NCBI GenBank assembly: GCA_029817715.1
Contig: JARUPY010000533.1
Location: 5,662,001 to 5,726,000 of the forward strand
From: Melastoma dodecandrum
Lineage: Eukaryota > Streptophyta > Magnoliopsida > Myrtales > Melastomataceae
DNA: 64,000 nucleotides
Direction of reading: 5' to 3'
Shown here piece after piece: positions 24,756 through 36,572 of this stretch. Numbering within the stretch: position 1 is the first letter of the stretch; each line of letters starts with the position of its first letter. The translations under genes and the position numbers were made by a program. The notes beneath the pieces are model-generated. The model was not told the origin of the DNA and did not search any database. It worked only from the letters and a program-made list of their open reading frames with translations.

Positions 24756-27076
24756 TCACTTGATGCCATGAAACGATGGCAGAACGGCAATAAGAGGATC
24801 CCCGTAGCCAACACCTTCTGCAGTGTATAAACCAAACCACAAGGTTAGGATAGGGTGTCACAAACCTTGCCTTGATGCATCCGACCTTGATTAAGTTCCT
24901 GTTCCTTCTTCTCTATTGCTATGCATTTTCACCAACATTTCTCATGTACTGCCCATTAATCTAACCGGCTCTGTAAACCAATTAAAAGAAAAGGACAAGT
25001 TCATCGCCTCGAACCGTACCTCCGTCATCCACGAGAAGTTTCATGACCTCTCCAGCGACATCCGACTGTTCCACATTTCATAAGTGAATCAGAAGAGTTG
25101 CTTAATCCAACACTAGATTAGTCTCGAGTTGCAGAAAATTATACTAACTTTGACAGGAAGCTCAGTCCCAAACTGATCCAACCACCCGATCACTTGCCCT
25201 TCTTTGATGAGATCGCCCTGTCATGGGAAATTCAGGCAATTCAATTCTAGCCAAAAGTAAAGTCTGATAAACTGATCCTCGCCAATTTAAGCCCCACTCC
25301 AAGTAAACAAAAAAAAAAATCCAGTCGCCCGGAAATAGATACCTCCTTGTAGCTGGGAGGCTGCCTTTTCCCTTTCACTGTTCTCCCACGACGGAAGGAG
25401 CCAACCTTCACACAGGGAGAGCTATTTTAGTTCCTCCTTTCCAAGAAGAAACATCATCTCACTATTAACAAAACTCCAAAGTGCAGCTAAAGAACTAACA
25501 GTTGGAGAAGCTACTAGAACATATCCACTTGCGCCTGAAGCTTCTAATGCGTTCAATTTCTTTGATTTCCCAAATGTAACATTTGCGAAGTGACTAGTCT
25601 TTCCAGCAGAAGGTTTTGGTGCAGACGATGTTGCTGGTGGGGGGGCAGGAGGTCCAGATTTTTCCATAGGTTCGGATGGGATCGGTGGGGCTGCTACAGG
25701 TGATACAACAGCAGAGTGTGCACTTGGCATGGCTCCAATATTCCGCTTCACATGCATTTCAAAGTCTCCAACCTATGATACAACATTAACAATAGCACTG
25801 TGATATCACGTGCAAGGAAGGAGCTCCATGTTGTATACTGGCCACGTCCCTTGTGGACACATTACACCACATAAGGTGATTGATTCATCATGTCAATTAT
25901 GTAAACTGAGCAGCAGAAAATTGTTACCTTAACTTTCAGTTCAGCAATCTCTGTCTCATCGCATACCTCGAGTAGTAAACCCTGTAAATTTAGGTGCCAT
26001 TTTAAGCTCCAGAAAAGGAAAGAACAAATGCATTCAGTGAGACGAGACGAGACAATATAAGGCAAGACAAATTAATTAAGCAAGCCCTATACGGAGAACT
26101 TTGATATTCACAAGTTCCCATTAAAAAGGATGCCAAAGAGGATCTACCCACATGAGAGTTTTTGTGAGTGAGAAAATTATCCTTAAAACAAGTGTACATC
26201 CCAGACATTGCATACAAACCTATGGATCAAAACCATAAGAGAAGTGCTGGCCATTCCAAAGCCGTGCAAGCATATATAGAGAATTAAACGAAGATAGGAG
26301 GCCAGACAGCAAACACCAACAGCAAACTTATGCCATGTCGGACCATTTCTAGCAGGCACTGAAACGAGAAATGAACAAGGAAAATACATCCAAGTAAGAA
26401 ACACCGGCACCAGAAACCGATCAAAGCATATGCCAGCGTATGCATAGAGTTTTTCCTGCTCAATTGTCATCAAGCATTCGCTCGTTTGTTTGGGGACCAT
26501 CCCTCGGTTCACTCAAATATTTCAAACTAGGTGGAGGATCTGCATTCACTTGCGTCGGAACTCCGAAGGGACGGGTATCAATAAGACAAACCTCAAATCC
26601 ACTGGGAAAAGTTGAAAGAGGCGATGAAATCTTCTCCTTGGATTGTGGAATACTCCCATCTGAAAAAAAAAAAAGATAAACGGAAAACGAAGAAGGAAGA
26701 GGAGAAGAACGATCACATCAAACATCCATCCGATGTTGCATCAAAAGCAGAACTACGAACTGCACAGCTCATGAAATTCCATCCGTCCACGGCATACAAA
26801 CCACGAACCCGCACCTTTGGAGACAGGTGCGGCCGCAGCACCTTCCGAGGTCTTCAAGCTAGAAACCACGGCCTTGGCGCCCCTCCCGGCGGGGGAGCAA
26901 CGGGACAAGGACACGCCCAAAGGAACAAAGCGAGGACTGAAGACAGTCCCGACACAATCTAGAGAACAGGCGGAAGCATCAGGCGATCCAAATCCCGAGG
27001 AGAAGAGAAAGAGAAAAGAGGGAGGGAGAGGGTAGGTCAGATAAAGCTGCTTACAGTGAAGGGATCGGAGGTCCAT
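24756..27076 (-). CDS. BADC1: BADC1-like biotin/lipoyl attachment domain-containing protein
   Basis: Nine exons on the minus strand: 27076-27055, 26958-26815, 26659-26592, 25981-25928, 25772-25500, 25405-25343, 25217-25149, 25065-25020, 24817-24756. All are GT-AG and in phase, 266 residues. The first exon is only 22 bp. The N-terminus is a plastid-type leader (residues 1-50). VCDETEIAELKVKVGDFEMH and an Ala/Pro-rich linker follow. The C-terminal 80 residues form a biotinyl-like fold (RRGRTVKGKRQPPS; IKEGQVIGWLDQFGTELPV; GYGDPLIAVLPSF). Where BCCP has its EAMKL biotinylated lysine, this protein has DQFGTELP, so it cannot be biotinylated. BADC proteins are known to bind BCCP and lower heteromeric acetyl-CoA carboxylase activity in plastids, limiting fatty acid synthesis. 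Confidence 0.88.
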
Positions 27077-28101
27077 TTTTCTTGGAAGAGATGGGAGGGG
27101 GGAAATGCTAGGGCCGGAGTTAATATAGATGGGGAGGGACGGTGACTGGACCTGGAAGAGGAGGATGTGATAATGGTTAAGTGCAGGAAGCGAGGGGGGG
27201 GGGGTTCGGTTACCGGTGGCGGGGGGGCTTCGAAATGTCCGCCCCGCCCCCCATCAGTCTCTCCGATGGCAAAGACGTGGGCCCTACCCCAACAATTTGT
27301 GGGCTCGGATCATTTTACCTCTTGGCCCAAATTTAAACCCATAAAATTAATCATTTGAAGTTGGCGCACACTATCCAGATTAAATACGTGCTTGAAGTAG
27401 GGGGGGGATCAAGAAGAGCCTGCTGCTAGTGTTTTGTGTTGGGGACATAGTTTAGGATTGGCCTCGATGAGATTGCGAAAGAAAGAAGAGGGAGTTCCAC
27501 AATTACAAGGGGGGAAGGGGAAGAAGCTCCGCGAGTATCGAGATACATCATGCGACCCTTGAAAACTTCGAATTATTGGACGAATTATATATTTCGTTTT
27601 TTATTTTTACAAACTAAATGTTATTAATAGCATTGTTGTAATTGGGTCTCTCCTTCACGTTAATAAAAGAAAAGGTAATGTCATTTTCTCGATTCAATTC
27701 AAAAAAATACGTGACACCCCTGTCTTTAGTTTCTTTCATTCTTTTTGTTAATATAATCTTATTTTAGTTTCCTCCACCGTCGCATTTAGGTTTTTTTTTT
27801 TCCTTGGCATTTGGCTCTATATTTTGACCCGTGACAAAACTTTTCCAAGTATTTTTTACTTAAAATTAGACAAAGAAGGAATTGGACGTTAAAAAAGAAA
27901 AAAAAGGATATATGTGGACAGGCTAATAAAACCGACGTCGTCAACTGCTCTTCTAAACGACGTCAAATCTCCTCCTCCTTCCTCCTCGCTTTTCCCGCAA
28001 TCTCTTCTCTGCCCCCCCTCCCCCCAAAAAAAAAACCGTCCCAGATCTCCCGGCGATCCGCCGCCTCCGAACTCCGGCCACCGTGGCCAACGAGCGTCGC
28101 G
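27077..28101. other. Shared upstream region of BADC1 (minus) and PRA1.B (plus)
   Basis: The two genes diverge from this 1.0-kb stretch, so it must contain both promoters. It has G runs near 27195 and 27225, an AT-rich middle (27560-27900) and a CT/C-rich leader ahead of PRA1.B (27960-28090). No clear TATA box and no ORF with coding character. Confidence 0.55.
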
Positions 28102-28734
28102 ATGGCCTCCGCCCCCGCAACACTCCCTATCTCCAACCAGGCCTCCGAATCCGAAGCCCAGCCGCCTTCTCTCTCCAACCCCGCCCTCCGATCCTTCCTC
28201 AACCGCCTATCCTCCTCCACCCGCCGCTTCCTCTCTCGGAGCCGCCCCTGGATCGAACTCGTCGACCGGTCCTCCTTCGCCCGCCCCGAATCCCTCTCCG
28301 ATGCCGCTTCCCGCGTCCGCAAGAACCTCTCCTACTTCAAGGTCAATTACATCTCGCTCCTAGCCGTTGCCCTCGCCCTGTCCCTAATCACCCACCCTTT
28401 CTCCCTCTTCCTCCTCCTTTCCCTCCTTGGCTCTTGGTCCTTCCTCTACGTCTTCCGCCTACCCGATCAGCCCGTGGTTTTCTTCAACCGCACCTTATCT
28501 GACAAGGAAACCCTGGCATTCCTGGTCGTCCTCACCGTCCTAGTCCTTTTCCTCACCAGTGTCGGATCCTTGCTCATATCAACCGTCATGGTCGGCGTCG
28601 CCTTTATCTCCGTCCACGGTGCATTTAGGGTTCCCGAGGATCTGTTCTTGGATGATCAGGAGGCCGCAGGTAGTGCCGGGGGGTTGGTTTCCTTCCTCGG
28701 CGGTGTCGCTCCGGCTGTTGCATCCAGGGTGTAG
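28102..28734 (+). CDS. PRA1.B: PRA1 family protein B (prenylated Rab acceptor)
   Basis: Single exon, 210 residues, ATG at 28102 in a good context (gcgatggc), stop TAG. The conserved core runs from RSFLNRLSSSTRRFLSRSRP (residues about 30-50), through the E/SFARPES and RVRKNLSYFKVNY motifs, to two paired hydrophobic hairpins (about 88-130 and 145-180), giving four membrane segments. The C-terminus contains the acidic DLFLDDQE. PRA1 proteins sit in ER, Golgi and endosomal membranes and act on prenylated Rab GTPases in vesicle traffic. The absence of introns fits plant PRA1.B genes. Confidence 0.92.
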   Translation: MASAPATLPISNQASESEAQPPSLSNPALRSFLNRLSSSTRRFLSRSRPWIELVDRSSFARPESLSDAASRVRKNLSYFKVNYISLLAVALALSLITHPFSLFLLLSLLGSWSFLYVFRLPDQPVVFFNRTLSDKETLAFLVVLTVLVLFLTSVGSLLISTVMVGVAFISVHGAFRVPEDLFLDDQEAAGSAGGLVSFLGGVAPAVASRV

Positions 28735-29659
28735 GAAAGGTTGGGGGTGGTCTGTTCTTGTTCTCGAGGGAGTAAAATTGAAATTGAGGAATCGATTGAG
28801 TAGTAATTATTAGTAAGATTTCTCCTATCTTTCTGAGCATTGTTACTTACTATTCTTTCAGCAAAGATCAATTGTTGTTTCCAAATGTGGGCGGCCAAAT
28901 TCTATGTTCCCCGTTTAGCAAATTATCATGTGGATTTTGCTTGTAATTATAGTTCATGTATATCGGTTTTTCTTTTTTTGTCTCGAACCAAATCAGAATT
29001 GCATCTGGGAACTGAGAAAATGTATCCGTAGTAAACTGTTAACTCCTGGATGGATATGGCATTGAAGTAGAAAGCTAGTGCTGGTGGTATAATGACCTGC
29101 AATAACATTACGAGTCACTTGAGAGAAGAAGATGTGGGATGCTGTGGAGAGGGAATGGGCCACGCGATAGCTCTCTCTCTCTACTCACCTTCCGTCGGCA
29201 CTCGGCGACGATGCCGTTTTAAAAAAAAAAAATTATAAATACGACAACCACAACTTCAAAATTGTAAAAAAACATAAAAAAAAAATTTAATCGCTATATT
29301 AGCTGGGAGAACTGTGATTTCTTTATAATTTATTGTCGCGTTTGTAAACTATGACGAAGAATTTTGTAAATTCGCAATTTAAAAAAAAAATCAACAATCA
29401 AATTTTCTTGGAAAAATATATTTTGCTAAGAAGTTTAGGGAGAAATCGTCAACGAGAGGGAAAAGGAAAACCGGAGGATGAGAAATCTCGCGTGGAAATA
29501 CAACGTATAAATTGTCGTATTAAAATGTGTAGCGGGTTTTATCTCTAGTCACGAATATAACACGGATTCCTCTGATTCGATCTTTGAAGAATAACGGTTG
29601 TGAATGGTGATCTTGATCTCTGACAGAATTTCAGCAGAACTTCGCGATGAAATATTAAC
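28735..29659. other. 3' flank of PRA1.B, no gene
   Basis: Probable 3' UTR of PRA1.B up to about 29040, then AT-rich sequence with poly-A runs near 29221 and 29275 and a short CT repeat near 29172. I see no gene or RNA. Confidence 0.45.
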
Positions 29660-29804
29660 GAAGTCATCGGGGCCTATGGGCGTGATCCGACAGAGCTTCG
29701 ATATTTTGATGAAGTCGTCGGGGCCTTTTAGCGTGATCCGGTAGAGCTTCGATATCTTGATGAAGTTGTCGAGGCCTTTGGGCGTGATTCGACAGAGCTT
29801 CAAG
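29660..29804. repeat. 51-bp tandem repeat, three copies
   Basis: gaagtcatcggggcc at 29660, gaagtcgtcggggcc at 29711 and gaagttgtcgaggcc at 29762, each followed by a gcgtgat-cg--agagcttc core. The period is exactly 51 bp (17 codons), so frames stay open through it on both strands; no protein family is recognised. Confidence 0.85.
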
Positions 29805-30069
29805 GCGCGTTACAGAAGGACATCGAGGGGATGGACGTCGGCAGGACTTCGACGAGCGGGAGGCGGCGAGAATCTTCAAGAGCTCCAAGAGTCTTCTCTC
29901 CCCCTATATGTGTGTTGTGTGTGTTTGATGTTGTCGATAGAAGGATAAAGCCATCGTCGAAGAATATGATATCAAAGAATATTATTCGGAAAGAATATTG
30001 TTGTGTGTAGAATATGACCGCTGAGAAAATATAACTCCAAGGATAATATACCACTGCGAGAATCTTGTC

Positions 30070-30838
30070 GTCCTACTATGGGGACTTCGGAGGTAAACCC
30101 GCAAGAGGGGCCTTCAGAGATAAATCCGCTATGAGGCCTTCGGAGATATACCTACAGAGGGGACTTCAGAGATAAACCCGCAAGAAGGGCCTTTGGAGAT
30201 AAACCCGTTATGAGGCCTTCGAAGATATACCCCAGAGGGGCCTTCGCCACCGCACCACCCGTAAAGGGGCTTTCGCCGCGCCGCACCACCCGTAGAGGAG
30301 CCTTCGCCGCGCCGCACCACCCGCAGAGGGGTCTTCGGATATATACCCGCTATGAGGCCTTCGGAGATATACCTACAGAGGGGACTTCAGAGATAAACCC
30401 GCAAGAAGGGCCTTTGGAGATAAACCCGTTATGAGGCCTTCGAAGATATACCCCAGAGGGGCCTTCGCCACCGCACCACCCGTAAAGGGGCCTTCGCCGC
30501 GCCGCACCACCCGTAGAGGGGCCTTCGCCGCACCACCCCCGGAGGAGCCTTCGCCGCGCCGCACCACCCGTAGAGGGGCCTTCGCCGCACCACCCCCGGA
30601 GGAGCCTTCGCCGTGCCGCACCACCCGTAGAGGGGCCTTCCCCGCACCACTCGCGGAGGAGCCTTTACCGTGCCGCACCACCCGTAAAGGAACCTTCGCC
30701 GTGCCGCACCACCCGCAGAGGGGTCTTCGCCACACCACCTGCAGAGGGGCCTTCGCCGCACCACCCGCCGAGGGGCCTTCTCCGCACCACCCTCAGAGGG
30801 GCATTCGCCGCGCCGCACTACCCGCAGAGGGGCCTTCT
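30070..30838. repeat. GC-rich minisatellite with higher-order duplication
   Basis: Units of about 25-30 bp built on ccttcgccgc-gcaccacccg followed by tagaggggcc or cggaggag. An earlier unit type is gagataaacccg(c/tt)a-ga-ggcctt. A 221-bp block beginning tgaggccttcggagata at 30132 recurs at 30353. Units vary by whole-motif gains and losses, the pattern of slippage or unequal crossing-over. Long frames are open in several registers on both strands only because the unit lacks stops. Confidence 0.85.
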
Positions 30839-30930
30839 AAAAAGAATTAAAATCTCTTTATAACCCGATGGGATTTAAAAAAATATGAGAGAATAGAAGA
30901 TTTTGGTATGTGTAAAATAGCTTGAGGATA

Positions 30931-30943
30931 CCTCTATTTATAG
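30931..30943 (-). promoter_or_regulatory. LTR-like TATA box facing the minisatellite
   Basis: On the minus strand this reads ctataaatagagg, a strong TATA box. Transcription from about 30910 would run leftwards through the minisatellite and the 51-bp repeats. The surrounding sequence looks like the U3/R part of a retrotransposon LTR, so 29.5-31.1 kb may be a solo LTR or short non-autonomous element; I could not find its ends or a target duplication. Confidence 0.45.
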
Positions 30944-31642
30944 GGCATTAGGGTCAATCTATAATAGACAGCCGATCATCACACATTAGGTAACTTCCTT
31001 TTGGACAGGACTATGGGCTGGGCTTAAAGTTGGGCTTAATTTGGCCCAAAATAGCTTTGTTAGGATGGAGTTGTGGCATCATTTTCATAGATTTTATTTT
31101 ATGATCCATGTATAATGCATACAAATTGAATATTAAATTTGATAGGTAGCTCGTACTACGACGACGATAAAATTTTAATTTCTATAAAAAAAAGCAAAAG
31201 CCAAAGCTTCAAACGGGATATATCCAAAAAGTCACATCGACGTGATGTGTAAGCAGAAGAAACAGTTAGCCCAGCCCTTTACGCGTCTCCCATTCACACC
31301 CCCCGACCCACTCACCACTAATTCAGGTTAAAAGGAAGAAGAGAGGAAGTCCGTTCTTCCGTATTTCTGGGTTTCTCCCAAACGATCGGAAATCTTATTT
31401 GGGGGTGGCCTCTTCCTGTCTGAATGTTCGACTGACGGGTCTGTACGATGATTATGTTTTAAGAATGTCTGCGTTGTGCCTGTTGTTGATCCCCCCTCCC
31501 CCCCCCCCCATCCCCCAATTCAGTTTTGTTCGTTCTTTTTATTCCTTAATTTGGATGTAGTCTGTGTATCTCATGGCCTCCTCGCAGAGATTTCCAGGCT
31601 TAACTTCTCTCCTTTTGTTCCCAGTCAGGAGAAAAAGGAAGG
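30944..31642. other. Upstream region and leader of the chorismate mutase gene
   Basis: Contains the end of the LTR-like locus (to about 31100), then promoter sequence. A 5' leader intron is likely: a pyrimidine-rich tract ends in cccag at 31618-31622, just before tcaggagaaaaaggaagg and the ATG. Two C runs lie at 31488-31510. Confidence 0.4.
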
Positions 31643-32943
31643 ATGGCTCCCTTGGTATCTGACGGCTTGACCTTGGAGATGGTTAGGGACTTCCTGATCG
31701 GGCAAGAAGACACCATCATCTTTTGCCTCCTCCAGAGAGCTAAGCATCCGCTTAACAAAAATGCCTACGACAAGTCCTTTCCCGCGATTCCTGGTCGCTC
31801 GGGTTCTTTTGCTGATATCATGATCCGCGATGCTGAATCCCTGTATGCAAAGGTCCGTTACGATGCGCTTTCTCCCCGATTGTGATCTACCCCTTTCTTG
31901 ACCATGCTCTTTCATGATATCCTGGTCTTGCTTCTGCCGGCATAGTTTGGTCGGTACGAGAACCCCGAAGAACATCCTTTCTTCCCCGAATGTTTACCTG
32001 GATCTTGCGTGACCGTGGCTAGCTTTCCCAAGGTACCGTCAAATGTATTAGCGGCCTTCCGATTCAGATCCCGATTGCAGGGACCCCTGACACTTACATC
32101 ATCCACTGTGAACTTACCCAAGCCATAGATTTGTCATCCCGCAGCCGCTTCCATCAATGTGAATCCTGCTGTGTGGAATGCGTACTTCGACCAACTCCTG
32201 CCTCTGATTGCTGAGCCTGGCGATGACGGAAACTATGCCACAGCGGTTACCTGTGATCTAGCCTGTTTGCAGGTACTAAATGAATGGCATTCTTTGATGC
32301 ACTTCTGTTTACATCTCCCTTTTGTGAAATTTAATTCTCCCGAGCTAGGTATTCTCATCTGCGACAAGAAACTCGTGTATTCTTTGGAATAAGCTGATCT
32401 GCAACCAGAAACTCATCATCCATCCTTCCTCCAGGCACTCTCTAGGCGTATCCACTATGGGAAGTACGTTGCTGAAGTCAAATTCAGGAACGAAACTGAA
32501 AAGTACGAGCCTGCTATTCGCTCCAGGGTACGTTGAATTCACTTTCCAGGTTGTGATCACTTTGGGGGGGGGGGGGTTATTCTTCTTTTGCAATACTCGA
32601 AGAAGGTGCAGAGGTGACTGAATGGGTGGTTGTGGCCGAGAAGGGCAACGGAGATGATGAAGTGGACATCACAAGGGTCACATGCTGATGGGCCCATGTG
32701 TGTGTGTGGTGTATGCAGGACAGGGAAGCCTTAATGAATCTGTTGACATTCAAGAAGGTAGAGGAGATGGTGAAGAGGAGGGTAGAGAAGAAGGCGATGA
32801 CTTTCGGTCAAGAAGTGACGCTCGATGACAGCAGAGAAAGGAGGAAGATCGATCCCGGGGTCGTGTCCCGTATGTACGATGAGTGGGTCATGCCTTTAAC
32901 CAAGGAGGTAGAAGTGGAGTACCTGCTTCTCCGCCTGGACTGA
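31643..32943 (+). CDS. CM2: Chorismate mutase, cytosolic CM2 type
   Basis: Five exons: 31643-31852, 31946-32032, 32129-32272, 32435-32527, 32719-32943; all GT-AG and all of whole-codon length, 252 residues. It converts chorismate to prephenate on the way to phenylalanine and tyrosine. Conserved eukaryotic AroQ segments are LTLEMVRDFLIGQEDTIIF, FGRYENPEEHPFFPE, GDDGNYATAVTCDLACLQ, ALSRRIHYGKYVAEVKF, DREALMNLLTFKKVEEMVKR and the C-terminal PLTKEVEVEYLL. There is no plastid leader before residue 1, so it is the cytosolic type, which in Arabidopsis is not feedback-regulated. It is about ten residues shorter than CM2 proteins I know, around the exon 2/3 junction. Confidence 0.9.
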
Positions 32944-33734
32944 GGCAATAATAATCTCTGCGTGTTTTGAGTGTGTGTGATGTGAGAACCGAAACTAGTA
33001 ATGGCTGAGTTGTCTCAATCGAAAGAGAGTGGCCCAATGACTCATGGGCCGTACTTGAAACTGGAGAAGGCCCAACAACGAAATGCAAACACAAGAAAGA
33101 GTAAAATGTCAACCCCCCTGACTTCACAGCCAAAATAAAATCTGACCGGAAATTCGGTCACCCCTGTATTAGTGATTGGCAATGGTTGCTTCGAGTCCTC
33201 CTATTCGTGGAAACCTCGCCATCCCTGATGTTGATTGTGTGGAGGGAACTGTGAATGTGGCTTGGCTTGGGCTTGATTTGTTTTTCAGTGTATGCCTGGT
33301 GGGCAGGGTAAAACTGGAGTGATGCTGCCTGGCGGAAGGATTGGTACTGCCACACTGGTTGGTTTATTGGTGCTGTACTTAAGGGAAAACGGACAGATTT
33401 GTAACTAATCCCACCCATTTGGGGATTCCGCCAAAATGTTTCCGAAATCATCTTCTGGATTGGCTGGAAAGGTTTAAGTCGTGATTGCGTAGGATTCCCG
33501 GAGAACAGAATATTACACTCGGCGCCTCACTGCCTCTGTTTCCCTCTTTCTTGAAGTTTTTGAGGTCTTGTGCGCAAATACTTGGGAAGTCGTGACATCA
33601 CTGAGAATCGATCACGAGAAAGTGACTGCTTGCACTGAGACCATCGGTTCATTCCAGCAATGTGTCAACTTCTGCCCATGTTCGCCTGAAGTCACGCCAT
33701 AGTCTCGATCACCGCATGTGCAGAGGGCATCAGC
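32944..33734. other. 3' flank of chorismate mutase, no gene
   Basis: Probable 3' UTR, then unassigned sequence. ORFs here are short and show no family pattern. Confidence 0.4.
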
Positions 33735-33989
33735 TTGATGGTGGAACCCTTTGAAGACAAAGCAGGCCATCGATCGGGCCAGCAGAAGGTGGTGTACGTG
33801 TATCAACTGCTGGCGGCGAATACCCTGGAAGAGGACGACATGGAAGGATGGGTGTCGTGCAACAAATTCAGCGAGGCATTCGTGGATTATATTCCGAGGG
33901 AGGTGGTCGAGGGAGGATCGATCCAAGTCCATACATATGATCATGAAGAACGAGAAGATCTCCACAATTTTCCTTTGTTTTTTTTCTAG
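33735..33989 (+). pseudogene. Fragment of a SNF2-type helicase C-terminus
   Basis: The + strand encodes QKVVYVYQLLAANTLEE in one frame and, just upstream in the next frame (33754 on), KQAIDRA. Together these are the two halves of SNF2 helicase motif VI, with about ten bases missing between them. An acidic C-terminal tail follows for about 50 codons. No upstream helicase exons are visible, so this is a relic piece, perhaps from a CLASSY/CHR-like gene. The resemblance is short. Confidence 0.45.
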
Positions 33990-35933
33990 GAATCACAACT
34001 GTGAGTCATCATGGCTTATGGAACCAAAGGGGGGTATAAAAAAGGAAGCTTCTCTGCACTAAGACCTTGTGTTGAAATATCATACAACTCTCTTATTACA
34101 CTGTCGGGAAGCATGTTTTATTTAGAAATTATATTTTATTTTCTCCTTCTCGACTTGGGGAACAGCTTATTCTTATTTCCCTAACTTTGATGGTCACCCC
34201 AACCCCTTTTCTTTAATAAAAATATAATTACAAGAGTTTTCCACATAACCGGGTTCCAGAAGAAAATTAAAATAAAGCATTTATGTTACCAAGTGTGTTG
34301 TCTCCATTTCCTCTTTCATCCCTTGACCATAATTTCTGAGCAAATTCCAAAAAAAAAAAATCTGGGCTGTCGTCGAGTACATGGATAATCTTCCACACGC
34401 AGGGAAGTTTTCTTCGAGTACGAAAATACACCCGCCACTTCGTACTCTCGTTCGTATTATACGAAATGCTTTGTACTCTGTAATACAAAATACTGATAGC
34501 GTTTTCTACTTGACGGAAGCTTCCGACTATTGGATGGTTTCTATTTAACTTCCCATCCCATGATGGATTTGGTAACCATTGGGGGACTCATCTTGCCAAA
34601 ATGCCTTCTTTAGTGAGACGAGGGAACCACAACCACCCCCTTTTAATTCCAAACCGCTGCCGGCAGCTGAAACGAAGTCTCGTAGCCCACAGAACCACCC
34701 GCGTTTTTTTAAAAAAAAAAAAATAACGAGGACGAAGGTCTCTTGCTTGCATGACGTGCATTGAATCCAGAACCCAACCCCCCTACCACGCAACTTGTTG
34801 ATTTTTTTTTACTTCCCTGTAAGAAAGGAAAGAAGTATTAAAATAAAAATAAGGGGGGTGGGGGGAATAAAAGAATCCTCCTCCCTCTTGATGAACCCAA
34901 ACCCCCCCCACATGTTCTTAGTTTGTACTTTGGGAATCTTCCTCCACCCCAATCAACTTGCCAGAAAGGGATTAGTTATTTTACCCTCGTCCCTTTAACT
35001 AATGATGATACTACCATACAATGTACATAGCCCCTAGGTTTCACAAAATGCTTGTATTATATCATAGAGAGATAGAGAGGGGACAAGAAGACAACTTGTG
35101 AAATGTTTTTGGATTCTCTTGAGGTGGGAATTGAAACCAATCATTTGCCTTTTTAGGACATTGCTTTTGTTTAAGAGAGTGGGTAAGATTTAACATCCCC
35201 CCCCACCCTCTCATTGGCGGGTCTGTCTATTCTTACATGTAACAACAACATTATACATTTGACAATTTGAGAAAATTCACGACCGAGTAAAAGGGAGGGG
35301 GATGGGCGTCCAAAGCTAAATTCCGAGGAAAAATCACATCACCACCAGAGGAGGTCACTCATCTCGGCGGCTGCGGCCACCCCACTTGGTTGGAAACAAC
35401 ATGATTTATTTTTTAAAAAGAAAAAAGTGCAACGTAAGAAAAGTGCAACCGATTAATATTACATTAAATAATTCTCGTGGAAAAAGTCTTCAGACAAGGT
35501 GGAGGTAGAGATATGCAACTTGATGATCAACTTGCTCCCTCCCGACGAATGAATAAATATTTGAGGAGAGGCTCTCGTGATTTGATAAGACAGACAGACC
35601 CACATTTCTTCCAGGTTGAATGAAGGCGAGTAGATAAAAATGGAGATGGTGAAGAAAAAACCCACAGTGAAACCAGGTTGTTTCAAACTCTTCCCTCTGG
35701 ACAAGCCAAGTTGGAACGACTATTAAAATATCTACAGAATAATATTATACTTGCAAGTTGACGACATGCAAGTTTGAAAGAAATTTCGCCTCACGTTTTT
35801 ACAATGAATTTGGACAATACTTCTTTTTATATCCACCACCTCACATCTTCTTCTCCTTCCTTTCAAAAGAAAGCAGCACTTGGACACGGCACCAAGCATC
35901 CGACTCCATCTTAAGTGAATTAGGTATAGGACG
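33990..35933. other. Intergenic, upstream of the PYL gene
   Basis: AT-rich sequence with several homopolymer runs (T near 34805, A near 34712, C near 34903 and 35200) and a short gatagagagg repeat near 35065. No gene recognised. The last 200 bp hold the PYL promoter; tttttatatcc at about 35824 is a weak TATA candidate. Confidence 0.45.
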
Positions 35934-36572
35934 ATGCCTTCTTCACTCCAGCTTCACAGGATCAACCCTTCTCATCCCACCACAACCCCCCACGTGGCCC
36001 CCTCCTCCCAATTCCTCAAGCAACCACCTCCCCTTCCCCCTTCTCCCCGGTTGCCCCGACAGGTCGCGCTTCTCCACGACCATTCCCCGCTCTCCCCCGG
36101 CCAGTGCACCTCGGCCGTCGTGCAGACCGTGGACGCCCCCTTGTCGGAGGTCTGGTCCGTCGTCCGCCGCTTCGACAACCCCCTGTCGTACAAGCGATTC
36201 CTCAAGAGCTGCCGCGTGGTCGATGGGGACGGGGACGTCGGCACGGTGAGGGAGGTCAGCGTAATGTCGGGTCTCCCCGCCGCGTCCAGCAGGGAGAGGC
36301 TGGAGGTCCTGGACGACGAGCACCACGTTATCAGCTTCCGCATCGTGGGAGGGGAGCACCGGCTGGCCAACTACACATCCGTGACGACCCTTCACGAGGC
36401 GGAGGCCGGGCCGGGTACGACGGTTGTGGTGGAGTCGTACGTGGTGGACGTGCCCCCGGGGAACACGGGGGAGGAGACGCGGGTGTTCGTGGATACGATC
36501 GTGAGGTTCAACCTTCAGTCCCTGGCTCGGATCTTCGCGGCGGGCGGGAAGACATCCGTCGTCTCACAATAA
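35934..36572 (+). CDS. PYL: Abscisic acid receptor PYL4/5/6 type (PYR/PYL/RCAR)
   Basis: Single exon of 212 residues. The N-terminus [11 protein letters not shown] matches the start of the PYL4-6 subfamily and fixes the ATG. A START/Bet v 1-like fold covers residues about 55-205: [26 protein letters not shown] (the lysine that pairs with the ABA carboxylate), the gate loop SGLPAAS, the latch [29 protein letters not shown] and the last helix [19 protein letters not shown] closes gate and latch, and the complex then inhibits clade A PP2C phosphatases in cytosol and nucleus, releasing SnRK2 kinases. All these sites are present, so it should be functional. The gene is very GC-rich compared with its flanks. 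It lies near eIF2-alpha, as PYL5 and PYL6 do in Arabidopsis (recall). Confidence 0.93.
   Translation: MPSSLQLHRINPSHPTTTPHVAPSSQFLKQPPPLPPSPRLPRQVALLHDHSPLSPGQCTSAVVQTVDAPLSEVWSVVRRFDNPLSYKRFLKSCRVVDGDGDVGTVREVSVMSGLPAASSRERLEVLDDEHHVISFRIVGGEHRLANYTSVTTLHEAEAGPGTTVVVESYVVDVPPGNTGEETRVFVDTIVRFNLQSLARIFAAGGKTSVVSQ

Noticed and set aside
30239..30838. CRISPR-like look of regular GC-rich repeats
   Set aside because: There are no unique spacers; units are contiguous and the context is a plant nuclear genome. It is a minisatellite.
30373..30850. Long repeat-containing ORFs in the minisatellite
   Set aside because: Open in several frames on both strands because the repeat unit lacks stop codons; no sign of coding selection.
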